Assembly: GCF_005491425.1 (NCBI RefSeq)
Contig: NZ_CP028083.1
Coordinates: forward strand, 582,001 to 646,000
Source of the DNA: Lysinibacillus sp. SGAir0095
GTDB lineage: Bacteria > Bacillota > Bacilli > Bacillales_A > Planococcaceae
DNA: 64,000 bases
Reading direction: 5' to 3'
Shown here: positions 51,908 through 60,779 of the stretch, one piece after another
Numbering within the stretch: position 1 is the first letter of the stretch
How the letters are laid out: each line of letters starts with the position of its first letter
Notes under the pieces: generated by a model
Seen by the model: the letters and a program-made list of their open reading frames with translations, nothing else
Database searches by the model: none
What the model was told of the DNA's origin: nothing
Program-made: the position numbers and the translations under genes

Positions 51908-52273
51908 CTATAAATTATTTAAAACACTTTCTTCTAAAACTTCTGATTTATTTCCATAAACCTTCATAATGTGATTGTCTCCCCAATTACATAAAGCGTT
52001 TAAAATGCCTTCTAAGCTTTTTCCATATTCACTTAGCTCGTATTCTACCTTTGGAGGTACTTGATTATAGACGATGCGATTAATGACGCCATCTTCTTCA
52101 AGTTCGCGGAGCTGTTGTGTCAGCATTTTTTGTGTAATGCTCGGCATTAATCGTTTCAATTCACTTGTTCGTTTCTTTCCATGAGTAAGGTGGCAAAGGA
52201 TTACACATTTCCACTTACCCCCGATTACTTCTAAAGTAGCCTCAACTGATATATTGTATTTCTTTTTCTGCAT
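51908..52273 (-). CDS. ytcD: HxlR-family regulator, YtcD-like
   Basis: 121 aa from the ATG at 52273 (GGAGG 8 nt upstream). HxlR winged helix: EVIGGKWKCVILCHLTHGKK, then SITQKMLTQQLRELEEDGVI and VPPKVEYELSEYGKSL. A Cys near residue 12 of the core (KWKCVIL) fits an HxlR sensor thiol. In B. subtilis ytcD, ytbD and ytbE are neighbours; the same trio is found here, which supports the symbol. Confidence 0.88.
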   Translation of the reverse strand: MQKKKYNISVEATLEVIGGKWKCVILCHLTHGKKRTSELKRLMPSITQKMLTQQLRELEEDGVINRIVYNQVPPKVEYELSEYGKSLEGILNALCNWGDNHIMKVYGNKSEVLEESVLNNL

Positions 52274-52309
52274 ATAAGTATCCTCCAATCTATGGGCACT
52301 AAAAAGTAC

Positions 52310-52339
52310 CTATATTACTTTTTTGTATCTATATTACTT
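52310..52339. promoter_or_regulatory. Direct repeat in the ytcD-ytbD divergent region
   Basis: CTATATTACTT occurs at 52310-52320 and again at 52329-52339 (19-bp period), flanked by AAAAGTAC and GTACTTTT. A likely operator of the HxlR regulator, inferred from position only. Confidence 0.45.
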
Positions 52340-52471
52340 CAAAGTGCGTACTTTTATTTGTGATCTCTATATCTCATAATAACATTTGCCGGCTGATTCT
52401 TACTACACTTTCTTTTAATTACCAATATGGAGAGTGTTTAGATGAATTGTACTACTAGAGGAGGAAACATA

Positions 52472-53665
52472 ATGGCTTTAAGTAAAAAGCAGAGTACGTT
52501 AGCATTACTAGCATTAGCAGTTAGTGCGTTTGCTATAGGTACTACTGAATTTATCAGTGTTGGTTTATTGCCACTGATAGCGGAGGATTTAAATATACCG
52601 GTAACAACTGCAGGGTTAACGGTTTCTTTATATGCATTAGGAGTTACTTTTGGGGCGCCAATCTTAACTTCTTTAACATCGAACATACCACGTAAGACGT
52701 TATTGCTGTGGATTATGCTGATTTTTATTGTTGGTAACAGTCTTGCTGCATTTTCTACGTCTATTGGCGTGTTGCTTGTCGCACGTGTTATTTCCGCGTT
52801 ATCCCATGGTATCTTTATGTCGATTGGGTCAACAATTGCTGCGGACTTAGTTCCGGAAAACAAAAGAGCAAGTGCGATTTCAATCATGTTTACGGGTCTT
52901 ACGGTCGCAACCGTAACAGGTGTACCATTTGGAACATATATCGGACAGCAGCTCGGTTGGAGAGCGGCGTTTATTGTGATTGTAGTGATTGGTATTATTG
53001 CCTTAATGGCAAATAGTATCCTGGTCCCGTCTACTTTACGTAAAGGGACAAAGACAACATTTCGAGATCAATTTAAGCTCTTAAAAAATGCTCGCTTATT
53101 GCTTGTGTTCCTTATTACAGCATTAGGCTATGGTGGGACGTTTGTTGTCTTTACTTATTTATCACCTTTACTTCAAGAAATAACAGGCTTTAAAGAAGAA
53201 ACGGTAGCAGTTCTCTTACTGGTTTACGGAATTGCCATTGCAATAGGGAATACGATTGGTGGAAAACTATCCAATCGTAATCCAATCAATGCTTTGTTCT
53301 TTATGTTTATTGTACAAGCCATCATTTTATTTGTATTACTGTTTACGGCACCGTATAAAATAGCTGGGTTAATTACAATACTTTTCATGGGTCTCTTTGC
53401 CTTTATGAATGTGCCAGGTTTACAAGTATATGTTGTCATGCTCGCAGAACGATTTGTACCGAGTGCAGTAGATGTAGCATCAGCTATCAACATTGCTGCA
53501 TTTAATGCAGGGATTGCGATAGGGTCATTTGTTGGAGGACTAGTTACAGATTCGATCGGACTGATTCACACATCCTGGATTGGTGCACTAATGGTATTGG
53601 CAGCTGTCATTCTAACAGGTTTTAGTAGGGCAATGGAGCGTAAGGATCAAGTAAAAAATGCTTAA
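52472..53665 (+). CDS. ytbD: MFS transporter, YtbD-like
   Basis: 397 aa from the ATG at 52472 (GAGGAGG 7 nt upstream), 12 hydrophobic segments. Family segments: GTTEFISVGLLPLIAEDLNI, then LVARVISALSHGIFMSIGST and VPFGTYIGQQLGWRAAF, as in the DHA1 drug/sugar effluxers AraJ, PbuE and YtbD. Exports an unknown compound; expected to be regulated by the divergent HxlR protein. Confidence 0.9.
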   Translation: MALSKKQSTLALLALAVSAFAIGTTEFISVGLLPLIAEDLNIPVTTAGLTVSLYALGVTFGAPILTSLTSNIPRKTLLLWIMLIFIVGNSLAAFSTSIGVLLVARVISALSHGIFMSIGSTIAADLVPENKRASAISIMFTGLTVATVTGVPFGTYIGQQLGWRAAFIVIVVIGIIALMANSILVPSTLRKGTKTTFRDQFKLLKNARLLLVFLITALGYGGTFVVFTYLSPLLQEITGFKEETVAVLLLVYGIAIAIGNTIGGKLSNRNPINALFFMFIVQAIILFVLLFTAPYKIAGLITILFMGLFAFMNVPGLQVYVVMLAERFVPSAVDVASAINIAAFNAGIAIGSFVGGLVTDSIGLIHTSWIGALMVLAAVILTGFSRAMERKDQVKNA

Positions 53666-53706
53666 TAGAAGAGTTTTAAACTTAAAAAAATTTGGAGGAA
53701 TAAAAA

Positions 53707-54549
53707 ATGATTAATAATTTACAAGATACAACAACTTTGAATAATGGCGTAGAAATGCCTTGGTTTGGACTGGGAGTTTTTAAAGTTGAGGAAGGTCCTG
53801 AGCTAGTGAACGCTGTGAAATCAGCCATTAAAAACGGGTACAGAAGTATTGATACAGCAGCGATTTATGGAAATGAAGAAGGGGTAGGCAAAGGAATTCA
53901 AGAAGGCTTAAAAGAGGCTGGAATATCAAGAGAAGAGTTATTTGTCACTTCGAAAGTTTGGAATTCTGACTTAGGATATGAAGAGACTCTTGCTGCATAT
54001 GAGACAAGCTTAGCCAAACTAGGGTTAGAGTACCTGGATTTATATCTTATTCACTGGCCAGTGGAAGGTAAGTACAAAGATGCTTGGCGAGCACTTGAAA
54101 CACTTTATAAAGAAGGTAGAGTAAAAGCGATAGGTGTTAGTAATTTCCATGTTCATCATCTTGAAGAGTTGATGAAGGATGCTGAAATCAAACCAATGAT
54201 TGACCAAGTAGAATTCCATCCACGATTAAGTCAAAAAGAGCTACAAGCCTTTTGCAAGAAGAACGATATTCAGCTTGAGGCATGGTCACCATTAATGCAA
54301 GGACAATTACTGGATAACGAGACGCTAAAAGAGCTTGCTACTAAATATAATAAGTCCGTAGCACAAATTATCCTGCGTTGGGACTTGCAAAACGGTGTAG
54401 TGACAATTCCGAAGTCAACAAAAGAGTACCGAATTAATGAAAATGCGAATGTATTTGATTTCGAATTAACGAAAGAGGATATGGACGTCATTGATGGATT
54501 AAATCAAAATCATCGAGTAGGTCCAGATCCAGATAATTTTGATTTTTAA
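53707..54549 (+). CDS. ytbE: Aldo/keto reductase, YtbE-like
   Basis: 280 aa TIM barrel. Catalytic residues: Asp in YRSIDTAAIYGNE with Tyr just after, Lys in VTSKVW and His in YLIHWPV; NADPH region ITIPKST-type (VVTIPKSTKEYRI). This is close to B. subtilis YtbE (AKR5G), which reduces methylglyoxal-like aldehydes. Starts 41 nt after ytbD in the same direction, terminator follows. Confidence 0.92.
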   Translation: MINNLQDTTTLNNGVEMPWFGLGVFKVEEGPELVNAVKSAIKNGYRSIDTAAIYGNEEGVGKGIQEGLKEAGISREELFVTSKVWNSDLGYEETLAAYETSLAKLGLEYLDLYLIHWPVEGKYKDAWRALETLYKEGRVKAIGVSNFHVHHLEELMKDAEIKPMIDQVEFHPRLSQKELQAFCKKNDIQLEAWSPLMQGQLLDNETLKELATKYNKSVAQIILRWDLQNGVVTIPKSTKEYRINENANVFDFELTKEDMDVIDGLNQNHRVGPDPDNFDF

Positions 54550-54564
54550 AAGGTAGAAATAGTT

Positions 54565-54600
54565 AAAGCTGTATCTAATTAGATACGGCTTTATTTTTTT
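54565..54600 (+). terminator. Intrinsic terminator of ytbD-ytbE
   Basis: AAAGCTGTATCT and AGATACGGCTTT pair around AATT, then ATTTTTTT. Confidence 0.88.
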
Positions 54601-54762
54601 GAAGAATTAACTACTATAGGGTTGCTAATATGTATGAAATAAAAATTAAAGCATAAAGAATAGAACAATTAAACCAAAGCACATGTTATAATGAGGAACT
54701 TATGTAGTAGAATGGAAGCGCTGAAAGTCTGGCGTGTATTCGAGAAAATAGAGGTGTAAGAA

Positions 54763-54972
54763 ATGAATAAAAGATGGACGATTGGAAAAATTAAAGAATT
54801 CGTTGAGAATAATTCGGAGAGTAAGTTGCTAACGACAGAGTATCACGGATTTTCTCAAAAATTACTATTTAAATGTTCATGTGGCAGCAATTTTGAAAAA
54901 ACATTTACGAAATTTAAAAATAATAACCAACGTAAATGTGACGTATGCCAACCACCTAAAGCTTCACGTTAA
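54763..54972 (+). CDS. Small zinc-ribbon-like protein
   Basis: 69 aa, basic, with a four-Cys cluster: FKCSCGSNFEK then RKCDVCQPP, consistent with a zinc ribbon. The N-terminus WTIGKIKEFVENNSESKLL is helical. Similar Cys-x-Cys-Gly...Cys-x2-Cys domains occur at the ends of phage HNH and homing endonucleases, so it may be a stand-alone DNA-binding module. AGGTG ribosome site 7 nt upstream, terminator downstream. Confidence 0.7.
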   Translation: MNKRWTIGKIKEFVENNSESKLLTTEYHGFSQKLLFKCSCGSNFEKTFTKFKNNNQRKCDVCQPPKASR

Positions 54973-54981
54973 ACAAATCTA

Positions 54982-55022
54982 GTGCCGATTTCTATTTAAT
55001 AGAGGTCGGCACTTTTTTTTAA
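54982..55022 (+). terminator. Intrinsic terminator
   Basis: AGTGCCGATTTCTATT and AATAGAGGTCGGCACT pair with a small internal mismatch, then TTTTTTT. Confidence 0.9.
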
Positions 55023-55120
55023 CAATAATTTGCTTGCCAATAAAACATCATTTATTCACAAGGGATTTTTAGAAATATGTGGAAGTCTATTACAAATATA
55101 CTGTGCAAGGAGAGAGTGAA

Positions 55121-55552
55121 ATGGAGGTTCGAAAAGCTACTTCGAAAGATATAAATGACTTAGCATCTTTGATGGGAGACCTTGGCTATCCAACATCTCA
55201 AGAGCAGATGAAGACTAGGTTTAATAATATGGAAGCTGCAAGGAACCACCATACTTTAGTGGCTGACGATGAAGGAAAAGTTGTGGGGATGATTGGATTT
55301 CATACAGGTGTCCTGTATAGCGAGGATGGCATTTATGCTCGGATAATTGCTTTAGTAGTAGATGCCAACTACCGGAATAAGGGGATAGGTAAGCTATTAT
55401 TATCTGAAGCTGAAAATTATGCTAGAAATCTGGGAGCAACAGGAATTGGATTAAATAGCGGTAACCGAGCTGAACGGGTTCATGCCCATCAATTTTATAA
55501 AAACATGGGGTATGTAGCTAAAAGTACAGGATTTGCCAAGAGTCTACTTTAA
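55121..55552 (+). CDS. GNAT acetyltransferase
   Basis: 143 aa from the ATG at 55121 (AAGGAGAG 8 nt upstream). Begins VRKATSKDINDLASLMGDL; acetyl-CoA loop YRNKGIGKLLL; C-terminus HAHQFYKNMGYVAKSTGF. The HQFYKNMGY ending is close to aminoglycoside 6'-N-acetyltransferase-type and AttT-like GNATs. First of the GNAT cluster. Confidence 0.87.
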   Translation: MEVRKATSKDINDLASLMGDLGYPTSQEQMKTRFNNMEAARNHHTLVADDEGKVVGMIGFHTGVLYSEDGIYARIIALVVDANYRNKGIGKLLLSEAENYARNLGATGIGLNSGNRAERVHAHQFYKNMGYVAKSTGFAKSLL

Positions 55553-55600
55553 TTAATAGGTGAAAACATTATTTACTGATTCAAATAGGGGGATAGAAAG

Positions 55601-56074
55601 TTGAAAATACACATAACAACTGCAAATGTTGAGGATTATGAAGAGGTCAATTCAATTGTTAGGGAGGGGCAAGACGAACATTCTGAAGTACTGCCTCATA
55701 TTTTTAAGAAGGTCGATGAAGCAATCCCCGAAGCTTATTTTCGTGAACTATTGGAAGATCCTAAAAGTGGATTTCTGATTGCGAAAATTAATGAGGAAAT
55801 TGTCGGTTTTGCTGTGATGGAATTAAAAGAATCACCACCATTTGATACGATGACACCAAGAACTTATGCATATATGAACGATTTTGGTGTGAAAAGTACT
55901 CACCAAAGAGCGGGGATAGGCACCGATTTATTTAAAGCTTGTATGGAATGGTCTAAAAATAATGGCGCAACCTCGTTAGAACTGAATGTCTGGGAATTCA
56001 ATCAAAAAGCAATTTCATTTTATGAGAGATTTGGGATGAGTAGTGTGAGTAGAAAAATGCAGATAAATATATAA
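55601..56074 (+). CDS. GNAT acetyltransferase
   Basis: 157 aa, TTG start after AGGGGG. IHITTANVEDYEEVNSIVRE, acetyl-CoA loop HQRAGIGTDLF and the ending NQKAISFYERFGMSS are typical. Only 48 nt behind the previous GNAT gene and may share its transcript. Confidence 0.87.
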   Translation: MKIHITTANVEDYEEVNSIVREGQDEHSEVLPHIFKKVDEAIPEAYFRELLEDPKSGFLIAKINEEIVGFAVMELKESPPFDTMTPRTYAYMNDFGVKSTHQRAGIGTDLFKACMEWSKNNGATSLELNVWEFNQKAISFYERFGMSSVSRKMQINI

Positions 56075-56272
56075 ATTAAAGTCTTAGAATAAATCCCTTT
56101 CTATAGCCTTTGATATCCAATAGAAGCTATTTCCTGCGTAACGGTGCACAAATGGTCGGAATTCTATTGATATAAAGGGAGAGATGATTTTTTAATTGGA
56201 TATTTATGTTAAAATTGTTATTAACAATATTTTCAAAAAATGAGGGGATTTCAACCAGGAAGGATGTTTTTT

Positions 56273-57703
56273 TTGAATAAAGAACAGTTACAGGAGCGAG
56301 CAAAATCATTAGTCCAACTTCCTAAGTACTTTCAACCTGTTATAGAAGAATATTTTGGGGACGAGAATGGCGAAGGTGAGGCGATCTTTACATGGTCAGA
56401 TGAACAACAAGAGGAAGGAATCTCCGTTACACTTGACCTTGCTGGAAATTTGATAAGTTTATCTGTTGAATTAAACAGAACAGACTCGAATACAGATTTT
56501 CTAAATGCCAGTGAATTGGAGGCGCAAGCAAGAGCATTTTTGGACAGGCATTATCCTCATGCTTTACAAAATCTAACATTATATGAAACAAAAAAATTAA
56601 CAACGGCATACCGATTTTACTATGAACAAATCGTGATGGACTTGCCATTACCACATGCTGGCTGCTTTATCGATGTTGAACCTGGCGGAGAGATTGTTAA
56701 TTTTAAATATTATGGAATACAGCCAAAACCAATAATACCAAAATCAATGATTGAAAAAGAAAAATTAATTGACCATGTCCAAAATAGAATGGATTTTCAA
56801 ATGACAATAGCCAATTTGAATCCTGAGCTGCATGATATAGATGAAGGTGGACTGCATCTAGTATATGATGTCGATCTTTTCATGGAGTACCAAACAGACA
56901 CTGTCGAACCAACTTTAACGATTGTTCATGAAGAAGATATTCCAAGCAAATATAGTTCACTTCCAACGCCAACCGACCAAGTAAAAAAAGAGTCTTCAAT
57001 AGAAGTAAGCATTGGTATTACCGAGGACATGGAGGTTATTCGGGAAGTGGATTTAGGGGGAGAAACAGGGATTGTCTGGCGTAGTAAGGAATGGAAGTTG
57101 GATGAAACCGATTTATCGATGAATAGTTTTTTACAAAGACATAATGAAGATACTGTTAAAGCTTTCATTTCGAAAAAAACGGGGAAAGTTAGAAGCTTTA
57201 TGTGGTTTAAGGAACGCAGTGGCGACCTTTGTCTCAATCGTGAAAATTGCTATCAGATAGCAATTGATTTTATACAAATGATTGCTCTAGATGATTACCG
57301 ATTTTTACAATTGATAGTAAATGAAAATGATGATGAACTTGATGAAGATAAAATGAATGAGGTCTTTACTTTCCAGGTGCATAACGGACAGGGGATAAGG
57401 ATTTATTTAGAGCGTGTCAGAGTTTCCGTAAATCGACAAACTGGCCTAATTGATTATTACAGTGGTCCTAGTTTTGATTTTGAAAAGCTTAAGTCGATTC
57501 CATCTGAACCTGTTATTACACAAAATAAAGCACATGAAATTTTTCTAAGTTCTTTGGATTTTGAATTAGCATGGAGCAAAAGCTATGAAGAAGATAATGG
57601 AGAGTACTATATGCTCGTCTATCAAGCATGCGAACGGGATAAAAGAAAAGCTATCCGATACATTGATGCATTAACAGGAGCAGTTATCACCGAAAAAGGA
57701 TGA
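56273..57703 (+). CDS. YcdB/YcdC-domain protein
   Basis: 476 aa from a TTG at 56273 (AAGGA about 10 nt upstream; an in-frame ATG at 56240 lies before that site). Hydrophilic, with two related halves of the YcdB/YcdC (DUF4901) type, each with a PepSY-like strand pattern and Trp/Asp segments (TGIVWRSKEWKLDETDL, LAWSKSYEEDNGEYYMLVY). No signal peptide is visible, unlike many family members. Role unknown; the family is linked to spore or cell-envelope processes. Confidence 0.78.
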   Translation: MNKEQLQERAKSLVQLPKYFQPVIEEYFGDENGEGEAIFTWSDEQQEEGISVTLDLAGNLISLSVELNRTDSNTDFLNASELEAQARAFLDRHYPHALQNLTLYETKKLTTAYRFYYEQIVMDLPLPHAGCFIDVEPGGEIVNFKYYGIQPKPIIPKSMIEKEKLIDHVQNRMDFQMTIANLNPELHDIDEGGLHLVYDVDLFMEYQTDTVEPTLTIVHEEDIPSKYSSLPTPTDQVKKESSIEVSIGITEDMEVIREVDLGGETGIVWRSKEWKLDETDLSMNSFLQRHNEDTVKAFISKKTGKVRSFMWFKERSGDLCLNRENCYQIAIDFIQMIALDDYRFLQLIVNENDDELDEDKMNEVFTFQVHNGQGIRIYLERVRVSVNRQTGLIDYYSGPSFDFEKLKSIPSEPVITQNKAHEIFLSSLDFELAWSKSYEEDNGEYYMLVYQACERDKRKAIRYIDALTGAVITEKG

Positions 57704-57733
57704 TAGTTACCTTTAAATGAAAGGGACATAAAA

Positions 57734-58198
57734 TTGATACTTGAAACTAATAGATTACAAATAATACCTTGTACAATAGAAACGGTTCAAATTACTATAA
57801 ATCAAAACTATTATAATGGCCCACATATTTCCAGTTATTTAAAAGATTTAACAAAAGATCCATCCTTACTTTATTGGGGGTGTTGGATAGTTGTTCGAAA
57901 ATCAGATGAGAGAGTGATTGGAGACATAGGTTTTAAAGGGAAGCCAGACGAGAAACAAACAGTTGAAGTGGGCTATGGTTTCCTTGAAGAGTTTTGGAAT
58001 AAAGGCTATGCAACAGAAGCTGTAGAGGCTTTAATTGGGTGGGCTTTTAATACATCAAAAGTAGAGAAAGTAAAAGCTGAAACACTAAAAGATAATTATG
58101 GCTCTATGAGTGTACTAGCAAAGCTGGGTATGCAAAGAATCAATGAGACAGAAACAATGATTAACTGGGAACTAGACAAGGAATTCTATCAATTTTAA
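57734..58198 (+). CDS. GNAT acetyltransferase (RimJ-like)
   Basis: 154 aa, TTG start. LETNRLQIIPCTIETVQITI, then VGYGFLEEFWNKGYATEAVE and LAKLGMQRINETETM. The WNKGYATEA loop is the classical RimJ form. It follows the YcdB-type gene by 30 nt, so the two may be cotranscribed. Confidence 0.87.
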   Translation: MILETNRLQIIPCTIETVQITINQNYYNGPHISSYLKDLTKDPSLLYWGCWIVVRKSDERVIGDIGFKGKPDEKQTVEVGYGFLEEFWNKGYATEAVEALIGWAFNTSKVEKVKAETLKDNYGSMSVLAKLGMQRINETETMINWELDKEFYQF

Positions 58199-58240
58199 CA
58201 ACTATATGACTCTATTTTTAGTATTAAAGGGTGAAGTGTA

Positions 58241-58729
58241 TTGTTTGAGACAAATAGATGCTTGATTCAAACCTTTGGAAAATTTGATTTTAAAGATGTG
58301 AGAAAATTGTATCTCAATCCAGAGGTAAGAAAATTTCTTGGAGGCATAAAGCAGGAAGAGTCCATTCCTAAGGTATTAGAATATATGTTGAATCCAGATG
58401 CGGACTCATATTATTGGGTTGTTAGAGAAAAAGACACAGAGCTTTTCATGGGTTTGGTTTCTCTAGATCCTCATCATGATGGCGATTACCTTGAGATATC
58501 CTATCAATTTTCACCTGGCTGGTGGGGTAGAGGATATGGAGCAGAGGTAGTGGAAAGAGTTATTAATTATGGATTACATGAATTAAAACTGTCAAAAGTT
58601 GTTGCTGAAACTCAAACTGCAAATATTGCCTCATGCAGACTGCTGGAAAGTTTAGGCATGGACTTAGAACGAACGATTAGTAGATTTGGAGCTGAACAAG
58701 CAATTTATTCTATGAAATCATCTATATAA
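58241..58729 (+). CDS. GNAT acetyltransferase (RimJ-like)
   Basis: 162 aa, TTG start with AGGGTGA upstream. FETNRCLIQTFGKFDFKDVR, acetyl-CoA loop WWGRGYGAEVVE, C-terminal ASCRLLESLGMDLE. Located 42 nt after the preceding GNAT, and clearly diverged from it in sequence. Confidence 0.87.
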   Translation: MFETNRCLIQTFGKFDFKDVRKLYLNPEVRKFLGGIKQEESIPKVLEYMLNPDADSYYWVVREKDTELFMGLVSLDPHHDGDYLEISYQFSPGWWGRGYGAEVVERVINYGLHELKLSKVVAETQTANIASCRLLESLGMDLERTISRFGAEQAIYSMKSSI

Positions 58730-58795
58730 ACAAGGAATTTAATATAAAGTATTCGAATTATTTATTAGATTTAACTTATCGAAAGGGGATGCACT

Positions 58796-59257
58796 ATGAA
58801 AGAACGACATCAAATCCTTTTTAATCAATTACAAGCTTATAGAGAATATGTTCTTCATGTTCTAAACGATGTCACAGCAGAAGCAGCAGAAATCGTTCCG
58901 AATCATTTCCGTAATAATATTAGATGGAATATGGGCCATATTTATCTCGATCAATACTTATGGATTCAAGCTTTGACAAAGGAAAAAACAGAGGCACCTG
59001 AGGAATTTATAAAGTGGTTTGGATACGGAACAACGCCAGAGCATTTCACGGAGGAAACTCCCTCTTTTGAAGAACTTCGGAAATTGCTGAAACAACAACC
59101 AGCAAGATTGATGGAAACATATGGAAAACGTTTGGAAGAGAAGTATCCTTCAACTGAAATGGGCATGCACACAATCGAGCAAGTACTAATTCGAACTATC
59201 TTTCATGAAGGCATGCATTTACAAGCAATTCTAGATATTAAAAAAAGTTTACAATAA
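58796..59257 (+). CDS. DinB-family protein
   Basis: 153 aa four-helix DinB fold. Metal-binding His in RWNMGHIYL and two in FHEGMHLQAIL, as in DinB/YfiT-like enzymes, many of which are bacillithiol- or other thiol-dependent transferases. Enzymatic target unknown. AAAGGGG site 7 nt before the ATG. It is placed inside the GNAT cluster. Confidence 0.88.
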   Translation: MKERHQILFNQLQAYREYVLHVLNDVTAEAAEIVPNHFRNNIRWNMGHIYLDQYLWIQALTKEKTEAPEEFIKWFGYGTTPEHFTEETPSFEELRKLLKQQPARLMETYGKRLEEKYPSTEMGMHTIEQVLIRTIFHEGMHLQAILDIKKSLQ

Positions 59258-59284
59258 TAAGTTATGGCGCACCATCCAAGGAAA

Positions 59285-59317
59285 GCATTTCTAATGAGAA
59301 GGAGATGCTTTTTTTAT
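59285..59317 (+). terminator. Intrinsic terminator after the DinB gene
   Basis: AAGCATTTCT and AGGAGATGCTT pair around AATGAGA, then TTTTTTT. Confidence 0.8.
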
Positions 59318-59356
59318 TGAAGGAATCATAAGAAAAAGAAAGGAAGGGGAGACCCA

Positions 59357-59890
59357 ATGTTTCCAGTGTTAGAAACTGAAAGACTAAATTTGCGTGAAAT
59401 AACAAAAGAAGATACTGAAGGGATTTTTGCTTGCTTCTCAAATGAGAATGTCACTCGTTATTATGGGGAGGAAACGTTGCATCATCTAGGGCAAGCAGAA
59501 AAATTTGTTGATTTCTTCTCAAAAAACTTTGAAGCAAAGAGAGGGATACGATGGGGAATGGAGATCAAAGGGACTAAAGGAATCGTCGGAACAATTGGAT
59601 TTAATGCTTGGTCATCCAAACATAAACGGGCAGAAATCGGTTATGAAATCCATCCAGACTATTGGAGAAAAGGGTATACTTCGGAAGCACTATCAAAAGT
59701 TCTTTCCTATGGTTTTGATGTATTGGGTTTAAAGCGAATAGGGGCAGTTGTATTTATTGAAAATGAGGCGTCTAATAAGTTACTAACGAAGATAGGTTTT
59801 AAAAAAGAAGGAGTATTACGAGATTATATCGTTCAAAATGGAAGTTCTTATGATACATATGTTTACTCATTACTAAAGAATAAAAATTAA
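59357..59890 (+). CDS. GNAT acetyltransferase (RimJ-like)
   Basis: 177 aa. LETERLNLREITKEDTEGIF, then EIGYEIHPDYWRKGYTSEAL and NKLLTKIGFKKEGVLRD. Standard RimJ family pattern; several members acetylate ribosomal proteins, others small molecules. AAGGGGAG site 7 nt before the ATG. Confidence 0.88.
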   Translation: MFPVLETERLNLREITKEDTEGIFACFSNENVTRYYGEETLHHLGQAEKFVDFFSKNFEAKRGIRWGMEIKGTKGIVGTIGFNAWSSKHKRAEIGYEIHPDYWRKGYTSEALSKVLSYGFDVLGLKRIGAVVFIENEASNKLLTKIGFKKEGVLRDYIVQNGSSYDTYVYSLLKNKN

Positions 59891-59921
59891 GGTTTCTAGA
59901 AAATTTTAGGAGTGTGACACT

Positions 59922-60731
59922 GTGACATTGGTTTTAAATAATGAGCTCGCCAATATGCTGGAGCAGTCAGAAATAGATGCTTTACGTTCTAGGTTAATAG
60001 CCATTCAACAAATTGAAGGGAATCCGATGGGTGTGGAGATTCAAAATTTTGGGCATGCAACTGCATTTTCGGTTCAGAATATACCAGGACCAGCCTTCAA
60101 TATAGTAAAGGGGTTAAAAGCAGGTGATGAACCTTGCGTTGAACAGATCGTATCCTTTTACAAACAAAAGGAGATTCCGGCTCGATTTGAACTCACACCA
60201 GCAGCTGCATCATCAGAATTACTCGCTTGTCTTAGTAAAGCTGGTTTTTATCATCATGATTTTCATACAACATTGTATACACATGTCTTGAAGGTGAATG
60301 AGATTGAAACTAGTCATTCAATCAATATTCGCAAGCTGGAGAGAAACGAATTTGATATATTTGCTGATATTTATGTAAAAGGTTTCGGGATGCCGGACTT
60401 TCTTAAAAGTGGAGTAGCTCAAAATAATGAAGTCCTTTATGAAGATGAGCATTGGACATTTTACCTTGCTACCTATAATAACGAACCTGCCGGGATAGGC
60501 GTACTATTTACGAAGGATTCTATAGCTACACTGGCGGCTGCAGCAACCCTACCCAATTTAAGAAATGAAGGAATCCAAAGTGCGTTAATCAAACATCGTA
60601 TCCGTGAAGCAATTGAAAAGGACTGCAACTTAATCTTTGGACAAGCAAAATTTGGTTCTGTCAGTCAAAATAATATGGAAAGAGCCGGATTACAAGTAGC
60701 TTATACTAAAGCGATTTGGATTGGAAAATAA
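59922..60731 (+). CDS. Two-part GNAT-fold protein
   Basis: 269 aa, GTG start after AGGAGTG. The C-terminal domain (about 130-269) is a GNAT: RKLERNEFDIFADIYVKGFG and the loop RNEGIQSALI, where Gln replaces the usual second Gly. The N-terminal half looks like a degenerate GNAT-like or nucleotide-binding partner domain. The length and two-part form resemble the large N-acetyltransferases of the YitI/GNAT-tandem type. Confidence 0.82.
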   Translation: MTLVLNNELANMLEQSEIDALRSRLIAIQQIEGNPMGVEIQNFGHATAFSVQNIPGPAFNIVKGLKAGDEPCVEQIVSFYKQKEIPARFELTPAAASSELLACLSKAGFYHHDFHTTLYTHVLKVNEIETSHSINIRKLERNEFDIFADIYVKGFGMPDFLKSGVAQNNEVLYEDEHWTFYLATYNNEPAGIGVLFTKDSIATLAAAATLPNLRNEGIQSALIKHRIREAIEKDCNLIFGQAKFGSVSQNNMERAGLQVAYTKAIWIGK

Positions 60732-60736
60732 TTGAA

Positions 60737-60763
60737 GAGGCGTTGATCCAAGGATTAACGCCA
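60737..60763. terminator. Weak hairpin between convergent genes
   Basis: GGCGTTGATCC and GGATTAACGCC pair around AA, but no T-run follows on either strand. It may be a weak terminator; listed with low confidence. Confidence 0.4.
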
Positions 60764-60779
60764 TAAATTCAAGATAGCA

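Noticed and set aside
59505-59732. 75-codon frame inside the RimJ-like gene
   Set aside because: Out-of-frame shadow of a clearly conserved GNAT gene.
60737-60763. Full-strength terminator between the convergent GNAT genes
   Set aside because: The stem is good but no T-run follows on either strand, so it is listed only as a weak hairpin.
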